From contig JAIWZP010000009.1 of NCBI GenBank assembly GCA_025201375.1, positions 558,001 through 622,000 on the forward strand: a stretch of DNA of 64,000 bases, in the 5' to 3' direction. Numbering within the stretch: position 1 is the stretch's first letter; every line of letters starts with the position of its first letter. The translations under genes were made by a program, and so were the position numbers. Below, piece by piece: positions 45,630-57,054 of this stretch. The DNA is from Gongronella butleri. Taxonomy: Eukaryota; Mucoromycota; Mucoromycetes; Mucorales; Cunninghamellaceae. The notes below the pieces were generated by a model. It searched no databases. It had not been told where the DNA came from and saw nothing but the letters and a program-made list of their open reading frames with translations.

Positions 45630-46303
45630 AAACCGACAGAGAAAATTCGTTTTTTCATCCAAATCTTTGATCGCTGTTTGCTCGACAACGGTCTAATAAA
45701 CCTATGATTTTTATTGCAGTTTTGCTAACAAACAGGGGGGCAAAGCACCTAATGGAATGACTTGTGGTGGTGCGCTATCTTGGGTTTGAACTTTTTGCAT
45801 CAGTCATTTCACCAGGCTGCAGCCCACTCAGCGCACAAAAATGTGCAAAATAAAAAAAAAATAGAAAATACAAGAAAAAAATTCCATGCAATTTACACAC
45901 CTAAATTTGGAAGTGTCAAATCTTAAATTTTTCAAAAACATCTTGACCAAAGTAGGTACTTTTCTCAGTCGATCGCCGTTCATGCATCACTCTTTGGGCA
46001 TTTTTCTTAAGTTAGGACGACCTACCAGTTTGTTTGCGAATAACAAATCGTCGGAGTTACCAGTTTGAGATGCATTGATCACTCGGAGATTGAATTTCCA
46101 CAAATTTGGCAGTTTCTGAGATTGAAATGTGTGACCCCTGAGTGACCCCTGAATTTTTCAAAAGTGGTCGCAGCGCTCTGGGGGTTTAAGCTTTTTTGTT
46201 GCAAATTTTGCACTGAATTCGATGCGGCTATTTTTGAGTGGCGTCAACCACGCAGATGGCGAGATGAATGCAAAATAGCATAAATATGAGGTTTTGGGAA
46301 TTT
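45630..46303. repeat. Dispersed repeat, copy 1 (partner at 60846-61546)
   Basis: About 675 bp closely similar to 60846-61546. Shared blocks include 'tttgctcgacaacggtct', 'caccaggctgcagccca', 'gtgtgacccctgagtgaccc' and 'gatgaatgcaaaat'. I estimate roughly 85 percent identity by eye. No long ORF is conserved between the copies. Confidence 0.8.
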
Positions 46304-48538
46304 GCGCACAAGCGATACTGCGTTTACTGCCATACCACCGGTAGGTAGGTCATCATGCCTTGACGCTGTAAAAACGAGAACAACGAGAACAATGAGCTCA
46401 ATCAGCCAGGCACGCCAATTGAAGGATGTTAGGCGCGTCAATGCACATTATTGTGTGCATTGTAGACAGGGCGCCGCATTTACGTGCCTAGCGCTTGAGC
46501 TCAGAGAGTCCGATGTTGTTGAAGAATGTGGGGAGTAGCTTAGAGCGAAAATAAAGGAAAAGATAGGGACGTTGCAAGGAACGAGAATGAAGTAAATCTT
46601 TTACGTATTGAATAAAAATGATCTCGATATTTATACAAAAATTGAAAGTGCCTAGACGGATAGGCTGGATGCAGAGACGCGTAAAATAAAGCTGCCGCGG
46701 TGTCTGAATAAGGAAACAGGGGCGTGAGATTCCTGCACAACAAAGCCGCGTGGATCTCAAAGAGAGTTATTGGAGCCCTGCCCTGCGGACGTCAATGGCT
46801 AAGATTCATTTACATGCGATGATTCGCATGGTGAGGAAACGCGAAAAGGAGCATGGTTTGCGATGGGGCCACAAGCATGTGGACCTGGACTTGATCATTG
46901 GCGCGAGTGCGCCATTTGGTCGCAAACGTTTCTTTTTTTATTTCCTTTTCGCCATGACATTGGTCATAGATTGACCAATGCAGGCCATGAGTCCCACGGG
47001 GTGTTTACTTAAGCATCTTAAACGATGGGAATGTGCGTACAGAGACCGAGATTGCGGAAGATGCGCATTCTTCCAACAAAACGCATGAAAAAGCAGTAAA
47101 GCGTGATGACCAGCCGACAGCGGGCTTTTGTGACGAGCAAAGCGGGACCATTACCCGATTGGGTAATGCCCGCATAGAGGAGCGGCATGAGAAAGATCAA
47201 TCATGGCGACAAGTCAGCATTTTCATTCTTTGATCACTGCTTGCACACACATTGACGCGTTAAGCACGTTTAAGACGCGCTTGCTCTTTCTTTCATTGAC
47301 AGATCAAGCGTCTGTTAGGCTTTTCTTATTAAATCAAGCTCTGTAAAGCAGGCAAATACAACAGTCGTCGTCGGCCGGTCAATTAATCTGCCACACTCCC
47401 ACACACCCATTTTTCGCCCTTAAAATCCCACCTTGTTTACAGTAGATTTCCCCTTTTCTTTTCTTTCACTCTGTTATCAGATTTAAAATCCCTATCCTTT
47501 GTCTCACTTATTCACAAAGTCTACAGACGCAACTTTTATCTGTAGGTACTGTATCATAGGTAGACAGGCTGTAAAAAAATTTCTGGATGCGCAACAGGCC
47601 GATAAAGTCCAGAAAACAGGCATTTTCATTTTGAACGGCAACTATGATTTTTTTTTTGTGCAGTGCAGCGCGATGCTCCAAGCAATAAAATAACAGCACC
47701 GCCTGGACATGTCCTCCATTCCTAAAAGCCTCTTTTACTGCATTTTAGCATCCCGTTAATTGCTGCCAACGTGCCAGGGGGTGGAATTCAAATCGATCCC
47801 GGGAGACTGAAAAGTTTCTAGTTGGAAAAATATCGGAAACGCTGAGAACAAGTTGTTTTGCTTGCGAAATTGCATGGTGTACGCAAAACGTGCCGCTAGG
47901 ACACACGAGCATGAGATAAGAGCACATGACTCCATTTGCATCAATGATGGCGCAGACGATCATACCAAGATACGTATCATATTGCTGGTTACAAAAGGAA
48001 CCCTGTCAAAATGTCATTGTCAAGCGTCACTTTTCTTTTTACAAAGCGTGATTTGACTGTCAATGCACTTTGAACTTCATCGCTCAGTGATTCAAATCCA
48101 CGTGCGCAATATAAAGTTGCACTTTTGTTTACTGTAATATGTTTCCACTGGGTTGTGGAACTCACTGCCAGGCTTAAAAAATGGGAAAAGGCCGACTTTT
48201 TTTTTTTTTTTTGACATTTGCTTCCCATTATTCATTTTTCCAAGATCCACAAATTCATCAAGCATATATACTAGTTTTATTTATCTAGTGTCCAATAAGC
48301 TAGAGCATGACGTACAATTGGCCACCAGAAATTCACGGGCAGGTAGAAAATAAAAAAGAGGACGAGATTCAAGCGCGTGTTGTTGCCAATTGCGGTGCCA
48401 CCCGGCTGCCCCTTGAATGGAGGCCTCCCTGCATTGTCCAGTCTCCTTTTTTTTCTTTTTTCTTTTTCTTTTCCCGGGTTGGCAGTCTATTTCACTCACG
48501 CTTTTTTTTTTTCACTTTTTCACTTTTTTTCTTGTCGC
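46304..48538. other. Gene-poor block, decayed fragments
   Basis: No intact gene. A short frame at 47553-47640 (QAVKKFLDAQQADKVQKTG) resembles one at 61625-61690 (see findings). TACAGTA/TACTGTA heptamers occur at 47438, 47547 and 48130. A T/C-rich tract at 48440-48535 precedes the RING-CH gene. Confidence 0.5.
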
Positions 48539-49414
48539 ATGAACACCTCGCTTTCGACATTTCTGTGGCCAGACGCGCCACCGCCATATCCCAAGGACGC
48601 GTTGATCAAGAAAAAGGCGCGGCGGACTTGTTGTGTGTGTCACCAGGCGCACCCGTCAGGGCCGGCAACAAGTGCGATACGATTTGCCACGCGGCCTATC
48701 GTGCGTGTGGGCCCTCGTCTTATCCAGTCGCCGCACCGCACGTACTGGTTGGCACTATGCGACTGTCGCGAGCGGCAGGCGCATGCGGTATGCGTTGCGA
48801 CACTATTGACGCGCGACGAGGAGGCGTGCTTTGCGTGCCACTACGATTACGATTTGCGGCGGCGGCGGCGATTCGTGCTCTTTCTTGCGGTGCTTGCGGT
48901 GCTATTCAGCCTTGGATCGGCAATTGGCCTGATGTTTGGGCTTGCGACGCTGGGGCAGATTTTGGACGAGGTCGCGCTAGGCAGTGACATTGGAGCGAAA
49001 TTGGATGGCGACGAGAATTGGCAGGACCACGAGATGTATGCGATTGCCGCTTGGCTCAACATGGTGCACCTTGTCACGGGATTCGCCGGCGAGGCGCTGC
49101 TCGGCCTTGTCTACGTGTTTGGCGTGTGCGGCATCATTGGCCTGCGCAGGACCATTCGAATGATTCACACGGCACATTATCTCGAAATGCGCACAGACTG
49201 GCAAAAGTGCATCGACAAGGGCTCAGTCGCCTGGCGGTGTGCCGTCATGCTCGCCCTTGCCATCTTTGCCCTCGTCTTTGGCACATATCTTCTTTTTTAT
49301 TCTTGGGTATGGGCTCCCTTGCTTCATTTGCTCTGCAGACGCGTCCTGCGCGTCACTACCACTGCGTCTTCCCCGTCGGTGGCCTCCATCCCACCGCTTG
49401 CCGCGCAATATTGA
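48539..49414 (+). CDS. RING-CH (MARCH-like) multi-pass membrane protein
   Basis: A single exon of 291 aa from ATG 48539; the open frame runs upstream but through promoter-like T/C tracts. The N-terminal region spaces Cys/His as in a RING-CH finger: CCVC, then CDC, then HAVC, then CFAC, giving C4HC3. The spacing between the first two pairs is long. Three or four hydrophobic helices follow (FVLFLAVLAVLFSLGSAIGL, LLGLVYVFGVCGIIGL, VMLALAIFALVFGTYLLFY). MARCH-type ligases transfer ubiquitin to membrane proteins in ER, endosomes or plasma membrane. Ligase activity is inferred from the ligand pattern only. It is unrelated to DOA10 outside the finger. Confidence 0.72.
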   Translation: MNTSLSTFLWPDAPPPYPKDALIKKKARRTCCVCHQAHPSGPATSAIRFATRPIVRVGPRLIQSPHRTYWLALCDCRERQAHAVCVATLLTRDEEACFACHYDYDLRRRRRFVLFLAVLAVLFSLGSAIGLMFGLATLGQILDEVALGSDIGAKLDGDENWQDHEMYAIAAWLNMVHLVTGFAGEALLGLVYVFGVCGIIGLRRTIRMIHTAHYLEMRTDWQKCIDKGSVAWRCAVMLALAIFALVFGTYLLFYSWVWAPLLHLLCRRVLRVTTTASSPSVASIPPLAAQY

Positions 49415-49761
49415 TCACCCATTGGCCATCTCTCAATAAATCGCCGGATACCCCTTTCCTCTGGACCAATTCCATCCATTTTATCACCATTTCGCTATTA
49501 TTATAAACTTACTCATTTGTGGCCATGGTGTCAGATGAAAAAAAAGGTGCACGGTGCATGATTGATCCATGCAAAAACAAAAAAAAAAAAATAAGAAAAA
49601 ATAGGGAGTACAGAGTGCGTGCATGAATCAAGGGTTTCAAGCTTTTGCATTATGAATCTATTGTGGTCATTTATCAATTCTACCTTTGAAAACTCTTTTT
49701 AAAGGCGTTGATTGTTCGTGTCGTCGCTCCCAAAGGTCTTTTTTTTTTCTCTCTCTATTCC
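49415..49761. other. Short intergenic spacer
   Basis: 347 bp between co-directional genes; A runs and a T/C tract before the next ATG. No gene. Confidence 0.6.
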
Positions 49762-50352
49762 ATGATGCAATCTCCTTACGGTGACGACGATGACGTGGCG
49801 TCACAGCGGTCGTGGTCGCCGGAAATCAAGCCGCGGCATCGGTTCAGCGAGAGCGAGGTGCAGCTGCTCGAGTCGAGCTTTGGTATGTCCAAGACGCCGG
49901 ACACGCGCAAGGTGGGTGATTTCGCGCAATTGCTGGGCACGACCAAAAAAGTGATTGCCACCTGGTTCCAGAATCGCCGCGCCAAGGAAAAAAAGGCGAT
50001 GAAAAACACGCGTGGCAAAAAGGGCAAGAAGAAAAAGCAGACAATGCTTTTTTCGGCGTCGCAGACGCCTGCTGCGCAGAGCAACACGTGTTCTTCTGGG
50101 CTCATGGTGTCATCATCGACGTCGGCGTCAACGACGCCACCGGCTATGGAGCCCCTGACTGCCTTGTCGCCGTATGACCACTTGCCGATGGCGAATATCG
50201 AGTCCCACGAGTCCATTGCCGCCGTGCCCGAGCCCATGCTATCGTACGACGCGCAGGCCATTGACCAATGGTTCAATCAGCTGCCTTCATGCTGCCAGCG
50301 CACCATGCAGCTGAACTTGCCGTGCCCCTTTCACAACCCTTGTACCATTTGA
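49762..50352 (+). CDS. Homeodomain transcription factor
   Basis: Single exon, 196 aa. Residues about 22-80 are a homeodomain: KPRHRFSESEVQLLESSFGM for helix 1, then KVGDFAQLLGTTKKVIATWF and the recognition helix WFQNRRAKEKK. It has no three-residue TALE insertion. A lysine-rich stretch (GKKGKKKK) follows and could be a nuclear localisation signal. The C-terminal half is Ser/Thr/Pro-rich and ends with a Cys-containing tail (LPSCCQRTMQLNLPCPFHNPC). It should bind an ATTA-type site. The gene is convergent with the RRM gene, with 184 bp between stops. Confidence 0.88.
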   Translation: MMQSPYGDDDDVASQRSWSPEIKPRHRFSESEVQLLESSFGMSKTPDTRKVGDFAQLLGTTKKVIATWFQNRRAKEKKAMKNTRGKKGKKKKQTMLFSASQTPAAQSNTCSSGLMVSSSTSASTTPPAMEPLTALSPYDHLPMANIESHESIAAVPEPMLSYDAQAIDQWFNQLPSCCQRTMQLNLPCPFHNPCTI

Positions 50353-50536
50353 TTGCTTTTTCTTTGTGTGTGTGTACTTTTTTAAAAAAAGAAGGATGAA
50401 CATGGATGTTCAATTTATTATGATTGCTTTTTGGGAAAAGCTTCTAGCTTAAAAAAAAAAAAAAGAAGGAAAAATCTACGTATGGCCAAATAAAGCATGT
50501 TCTCTTTCTTTTTCTTCCTTTCTTTCTTTTTTTTTT

Positions 50537-52414
50537 TTACGCGTCATCCTTATCAGACGCGTCGGAAGATGGAGCATTTGACTTTAGGGTGTCGAGCTGG
50601 TGCTTGAGAAAGAGCGGGTCTTCAATGCATCTCTGTCGGTCGTGGTCGTCAAGAGCCATGAGGGCGTCAATGGTGAGCTGCAGCTCGATTTCGTTGACGA
50701 GGACCTGCTGCAAAGCCTGTTGCATCTGATATCGTGCAGCGTCGCCACTGGCATGGCTATAGTCATAATCGACAGGTGGATTGGAAACATAGGTTGCTGT
50801 GGCCGCTGTCGGGGGATAGTAAGGGGGTAAATGGGGATAATAATAGCTAGACGGCGCCGACGACGCGTACGCGGACGTGGATGCAAAAGGCGACCCATAC
50901 ACGTAATACGGCGGATACGCGGATGCGTGCGGTGGAGGAGGGGGTGCGTGGTGATGATGATGATGGAGGGCGGCACCCGCCGGCGTTGTTGATGGGGGTG
51001 GTGACATGTACGCATTGGGCGATGAGGACAATGAAGGCACAGGCAGCGGCAAAAGTGTATTTGAGTAGAAATAGGCGGCAAGCGGCGATTGCAATAGGCA
51101 CCAGAATTGTTGCTGAGTGTCGTGGTCGGGCCGTGTCACTTTGGGCTCGTGGAATTGGATGCTATAATAGCCGTACAGCGACACGAGTGCCGATGCAGCT
51201 TCCAATGGCTGGCTGTAGCTCACAAATCCAAATCCCTTGGATAGGCCCTGCGTGTTCTCCATCACACGCGCGCTGATAATCCGCCCATATGGCTTAAACA
51301 TATTGAACAGCTCCGTGGACGTCATAGACAGAGACAAGCCTTTGATGTACAAGTTGCACAAATCCATCGATGGCTTGATCTCCACTTGCAATTGATGCGA
51401 GCGTCGCCGTGCTGGGACCGTCGTCGGCGCAAGCGTCGGCGTCAAGGTCTAAAATTAAAAAAAAAAAGATGAAAAAACGCGAATGGACGCGATTTTTTGG
51501 GCTTTACCTCAATGCTGCTCACGCTCTTTTTGCGCTGCTCACGAATGGGGCTCGGCACCTTGACCCCTGGCCATGTTCCAGTGGTCACTGTACTAGAGGA
51601 GAGGTCAGAAATAATGCAAACATTGACTTATTTTTTTGTTTTGTGTTATTTTTGCAACCATTACACAACGTGATCCCATAGCACGGTCTGGTGGTGCTGT
51701 TTTTGCGCGTCATTGGCGTCCTGCTTGGACAAGAATTGGAGCACGACGGTCGATGGGCATAGATCGAGGCGCTGGCATAGCAAAATCATACCCGACGCGC
51801 GGAAATAGTCGTAAACATCTGCGAGTGCGTGCTCCGGGGCAATTGGTTGGACGTACAGCGGGTCGTGCCGCGTGCCGACGCTGAAACGATTATACCGTAG
51901 CTGGATAATCTCATCGTGGCATGGCGCCGGCGATGAGGGCGCAGCACCTGTTAATTCCAGCGCTTTGGCAAGGGTGATGCCATTGAGCAGGGCAAACACG
52001 CGCTCGGCTACATGGGGAAAAGGTAAGAGTCATCCAGCTTGATGGGTGAGAATGAAAAAAAAAGTCGTCGTTTATAGAACATTTTAATGCTTACCAGCGG
52101 CCGTCGTGGGAAACGTGATGCGCCCAATGGCCATCACATTGCTCTCAAAGGCGACATCGGTGTCATCTTTACTGTAATACTCGACACTACGTTTAAAAAA
52201 AAGGGGGACGGGGATCATGGTTCGCGTGCAAGTTGCAATGATGGCGCACGGTGGCTCGACTCTTTTTTTTTTTTTTTTACACTGAGCGGGGCTCCAAGTG
52301 CACGACGGCTCTGTCCAAGAGCAACTGACAGGACGGACCAGGCGAGCATATAAAGACGATGCGGTCAATGGCGGATTGGTCATTTTGATCGAGTTTATGC
52401 GTTCCGTTCACCAT
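50537..52414 (-). CDS. RRM RNA-binding protein
   Basis: Five exons (52414-52281, 52186-52095, 52007-51665, 51592-51508, 51448-50537) sum to 522 codons, 521 aa. The C-terminal exon carries a clear RRM. RNP2 is LYIKGL, followed by TSTELFNMFKPYGRIISARV; RNP1 is KGFGFVSY. The upstream exons encode a region with beta-alpha character (DRIVFICSP, AAERVFALLNGITLAKALEL) that may be a degenerate RRM. The tail is rich in Pro, Tyr, Ser and His. The protein is probably a post-transcriptional regulator, but I cannot name the orthologue. The donor at 51665 was chosen because it is the only one that keeps the frame. Confidence 0.8.
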
Positions 52415-53526
52415 GTGCTGATCTTTTTTTCTTTTATTCTTTTCCTGCGCGTGATTTAAGAATCAAAAGAGCATGGGGTTCAACGCGCTGGTGACAAAAA
52501 AAAAAAAAAAAAAGAGAGAGAGAAGCAATTCGAAACGAAACAAAGAAATGAAAAAAAGGGGGTAGGCGCAACAAAAAAGTGAGAAATATGCGTCGCCTCC
52601 CCCATCCTCCCCGCCTTGTGCTCGTCCAATAGAATACCATAAGCAGCATTAAAGTTCTGATATAGCTGCCCCGTCTCAAAATACCGCCATCGCTCATGTT
52701 CCCAACCTCTGGGTCCATGTCATTGGCAGCATTTCGCCAAACATGGCCACGATCTACCATGAGCTTGCTTTGATTCAAATTTGTCGCACGCACTGCATGC
52801 CGCATTGAACCTTTACACGCTTAAATCCACGCTTGTGTGCTTGGGGTGCGGCATTTTTCGCGTGATATGAGGGGCAATGCTGTTTACAAAACTGGCAATC
52901 GACCTGTTTTTGATTGGTGTCGCAGCCATTGACGACTCTGCGCGATGTTTGTGCCACACGAGACGCGTCGCTGAGCGCCTGGTGCCTTCCGTACCCCTGT
53001 CACGCAAGTCGCGGAGGCCACCCGTGACGCTCGAGAACCGTTTTGAGAGTGACTTGTGCCAAAAGCTATTTTTGTGCTATTTTTTATTATTTTAAAGCAC
53101 TTGCAGCGTCAATTGGGCACTTGTTGGCGCTGAATCATGCTGATGCGCATTGCAAATCAAGCCCAAAGGTCATATGAGAAAAAAAACTTAAAACGAGGAA
53201 TCAGCGAAATTGGTGGTTCTGGGGATGACATGCTTGAAACAAGGGATTTCACTGCTCTGTTCAGGTTATTTCAGCTCAATTGGCCTGAAAAGGTCTAATA
53301 GACCCCAGGAACTTCAATGCATCACCAAATGCGCCCTGAAAAAAAGAGCATGCCCTGGAAAACCGAAGAAAACGACGACAACAGAGAGATGGACAGCCAG
53401 AGCGCGGAGTTCAATTTGAAGTCCCGCCAAATTTGTTTGGCCGGCGTGCCCTTGGCAAGCGCAAAAGATGTTGTCTGTCTTTTCGCGCTCTTTTACCTTT
53501 TTTTCCACCATTCATCTCTTTCTACA
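52415..53526. promoter_or_regulatory. Divergent spacer, RRM gene / AP-1 beta
   Basis: 1.1 kb between divergent starts. The minus strand at about 52640-52960 has Cys-rich, coding-like pieces in two frames (see findings) but no complete gene. A T/C tract precedes the beta-adaptin ATG. Confidence 0.4.
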
Positions 53527-54571
53527 ATGATGAACCGACCCAAGTTCTTCACGACTAACAAGAAAGGTACGTCCAGCGATTGCATTTTATATGGCCTGAC
53601 GGCTAGAAAAAAAAGGCGTGAAGTTTGTGATGAACAACAAAGAGAGCGCACAGAAAAAAAAGGGGGGTGGAAAGCAGTAACAAGGTGACAAAGAGCAAAG
53701 AGCAAAGAGCACTGACGTGGGATGGTGTTTTATAGGTGAAAATTACGAGCTCAAGGCGGAGCTGAACAGCGAGTATCGACACGTGCGCAAGGATGCGGTG
53801 AAAAAGGTGATTGCCAACATGACGGTCGGCAAAGATGTCAGCGGGCTTTTCCCAGACGTGCTGAAGAACATGCAGACCGAGGACCTTGAGCTCAAGAAGC
53901 TTGTGTACCTGTACCTGATGAATTACGCCAAATCGCAGCCCGAGCTGGTCATTTTGGCGGTCAACACCTTTGTCAAGGACTCAGACGACCCAAACCCGCT
54001 TATCCGCGCGCTTGCCATCCGCACCATGGGCTGCCTGCGCGTCGACAAGATCATCGACTACCTGACCGAGCCCCTGCGCAAATGCCTCAAGGACGAGAAT
54101 CCCTACGTCCGCAAGACCGCCGCCATTTGCGTCGCAAAGCTCTACGAACTCACCCCAGAGCTCACCGTCGAGCAAGATTTTGTCAATGAGGTCAAGGAAC
54201 TCGTCTCGGACATCAACCCCATGGTGGTTGCCAACGCCGTCATTGCCCTGCAGGACATCCACGAGCTGTCGGCTACAAAAGACGTCTTTATCATTAATCA
54301 ATCTGTCCTCAACAAGCTCCTCAACGCCCTCAATGAATGCACAGAGTATGCTTTTTGAAAAATCAAACAACACGCGACAGGGCCATTGGACAAGGAATTG
54401 CGCGTGCTCACTCTATCATTTTTCCTCTTTTTTTAGATGGGGTCAAGTCGCGATCCTGACTGCCATGGCCGATTACAAGGCAACAAGCTCCAAGGAAGCT
54501 GAGGGTCTGTGTGAGCGTGTACTTCCTCGCTTGCAACACGCCAATGGTGCCGTCGTGTTGGCCGTTGTCAA

Positions 54572-54638
<67 letters not shown>

Positions 54639-56550
54639 GGGAAATGCCATTTCGCTCATGACTTTTTCTTTTTCTTTTTCTCAGGTTCTGATGATTAACA
54701 TGCAGCACGTGGCAGACAAGAACACGACCAAGGTGCTGTGTCGCAAGATGGCGCCGCCACTCGTCACGCTGTTGTCCAGCCCGCCCGAGGTGCAATACAT
54801 TGCGCTGCGCAATATCAATCTCGTGCTACAGCGCCGCCCCGAGGTCCTCAGCAACGAGATCCGCGTCTTTTTCACAAAGTACAACGACCCGCCCTACGTC
54901 AAGATGGAAAAGCTGGAAATCATGATCCGCCTTTGCAACGACCGCAATGTCGACCAGCTGCTCAGCGAGTTGAAAGAGTAAAAAAATCACAACACTCTTT
55001 TTTTTTGGGCTCTCTTCTCATCCCACTTTTTTTTTTTTTTCCTAGGTATGCCAACGAGGTCGATGTCGATTTTGTGCGCAAGTCGGTCAATGCGATTGGG
55101 CGATGTGCCATCAAGATTGAGGAGGCTGCCGAGCGCTGCATCAACGTGCTGCTGGACTTGATCAACACGGGTGTCAGCTACGTCGTGCAAGAAGCCATCG
55201 TCGTCATCAAGGACATTTTCCGCAAATACCCCCACACGTATGAAGGCATCATCCCCACGCTGTGCGAAAACTTGGAAGCCTTGGATGAGCCCCAGGCACG
55301 CGCCTCCCTGATCTGGATCATTGGCGAGTATGCCGAACGCATTGACAATGCAGACGACTTGATCAACACCTTCCTCGAGAATTTTATGGACGAAAATATT
55401 CAGGTACACAATCAAATACAAGGAAAAAAAAAAAGGAGAAAACGTGCTTATTTTCTCCCCCTCTCTCTCCCCCAAACAGGTGCAATTGCAGCTGCTGACC
55501 GCCACCGTCAAGCTCTTTTTGAAAAAGCCAAACGAAAACCAAGATCTTGTGCAACGCGTCTTGCAGACCGCCACCACCGAGTGCGACAATGCCGACATTC
55601 GCGATCGCGCCTATGTCTACTGGCGTCTCCTTTCCACGGATCCTCAGGCTGCCAAGGTAAAGATTTTTATCGCCAATGGGACGCACCTTTTTTGCTCTTT
55701 TTTTATCACCGTTTTGACTCAATTCGTGTTGTTTTTTTCCCTTTTTTTTTTTTTTTTTTTTTTTTGCAGGCGGTGGTACTCTCTGACAAGCCGCCTGTGC
55801 ATGGTGAATCCAACAGCCTGTCTGCGGGTCTGCTGGACAGCTTGCTATCGCAAGTGGGCACGCTCGCGTCCGTTTATCACAAGCCGCCCGAGACATTCAT
55901 TGCGGGCCGCAAGTATGGTGCGGACAATGTGCAAGCGACTGTGCATGAGTAAGCATTTAAGAACAAGGGGAATGGCACGCCGGGCACGCGGAATGAGCTC
56001 ATTTTTCATTTTCTTTTGTCATAGTCCCACGAATGATGAATATGACGCGACGGCGCCACCCGCCAAGATTCAAGAGGCGCTGCGCAACAATGATATTGAC
56101 AACCTGCTCGATTTGGACTGGGATGAGCCCAGTGCCGCTGCTGCTGCCTTGAATGCCGGCCAGGGCGTGCCATCGACGAGCGATGCCGCTGGTTCCCTTG
56201 GCGACTTGATGTCCCTGGACGCCACCGTGCCCACATCGCCTGCGTCGCCCGCCAGCACGTCAACCATGTCCCCTAGTCAGTCGCTTGGCGATATCATGCA
56301 GTTGTACAACAATGGAAGCGCAAGCAGCACACCGCCGCCCGCCATGAATCATAACAACATGGCTGTCGGCATGCCCTTTGGCTCCGCCGCCCCCGCTGCC
56401 GCCTCCTCCTCCTCCATGAACGACCTCTTTGACTTTAACATGCCCACCACCACCACCACACCACCACCACAACAGCACCATCAGCCATCACAGCCTCAAA
56501 AACAGGGAAATGGCACTCCAAATGACGATCCTTTTGCCGGCCTGTTCTAA
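53527..56550 (+). CDS. APL2: AP-1 complex beta-adaptin
   Basis: Eight exons (53527-53566, 53736-54345, 54437-54572, 54685-54977, 55046-55403, 55480-55656, 55770-55948, 56025-56550) sum to 773 codons, 772 aa. The trunk has the conserved adaptin start [20 protein letters not shown]. The conserved blocks [54 protein letters not shown] and [20 protein letters not shown] are all present. A clathrin-box-like LLDLD sits in the hinge, and DPFAGLF ends the protein. There is no folded appendage domain; the tail is Ser/Pro/Gln-rich, as in many fungal AP-1 beta chains. AP-1 sorts clathrin cargo between trans-Golgi network and endosomes. AP-2 beta cannot be excluded, but length and tail favour AP-1. Confidence 0.93.
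54575..54636 (+). repeat. 62-nt poly(A) tract in an APL2 intron
   Basis: The longest homopolymer in the window, directly after a GT donor (AAG|GT followed by A's). It occupies more than half of a 112-nt intron. Confidence 0.95.
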
Positions 56551-57054
56551 ACTCCTCGTTCACCACACCCAATTCTTTTTATTTTACTTGCTCTTCCCCT
56601 CAAAATTTGATACATTATATAAAGACACTATTTTTGTATGAATTGACTCACCAAAGTTCAATGGTTTTTTTTGCATTTTGCGATAGCACGCGTGTATTTT
56701 ACCTGATCCCGCAGACTCGGACTTTTGCATTTCCAACGCGAAACTTTGTGCAACGTGAAACCAGACCTTATTGGAGATGATAATGCTAAATGCTCGCGTG
56801 CCTGGTAAGTGGTCTGACGCCATTTGTGCAAATGTCGTTATCGCGGTCGCATTGATGCCATCCGCGGACAGAAATCTAGCCATCAGGCGTCAAAAAAAGA
56901 AGGAAGAAACCTTGTTCTCTTTTGCAACACCGTTCCTCCCCACCCCGCACCGTCATCACGAAAAAACACAATAAAACCTCACGTTTGAGCGATCTGCGCC
57001 TCTTTTTCTCTTCCTTTTTCTTCCCACCTTTCTTTTTTTTTTTCGCTTCTTCTC
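56551..57054. other. Intergenic spacer
   Basis: 504 bp between co-directional genes with a TTATATAAAG stretch at 56614-56623. A T/C tract precedes the permease ATG. No gene. Confidence 0.55.
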
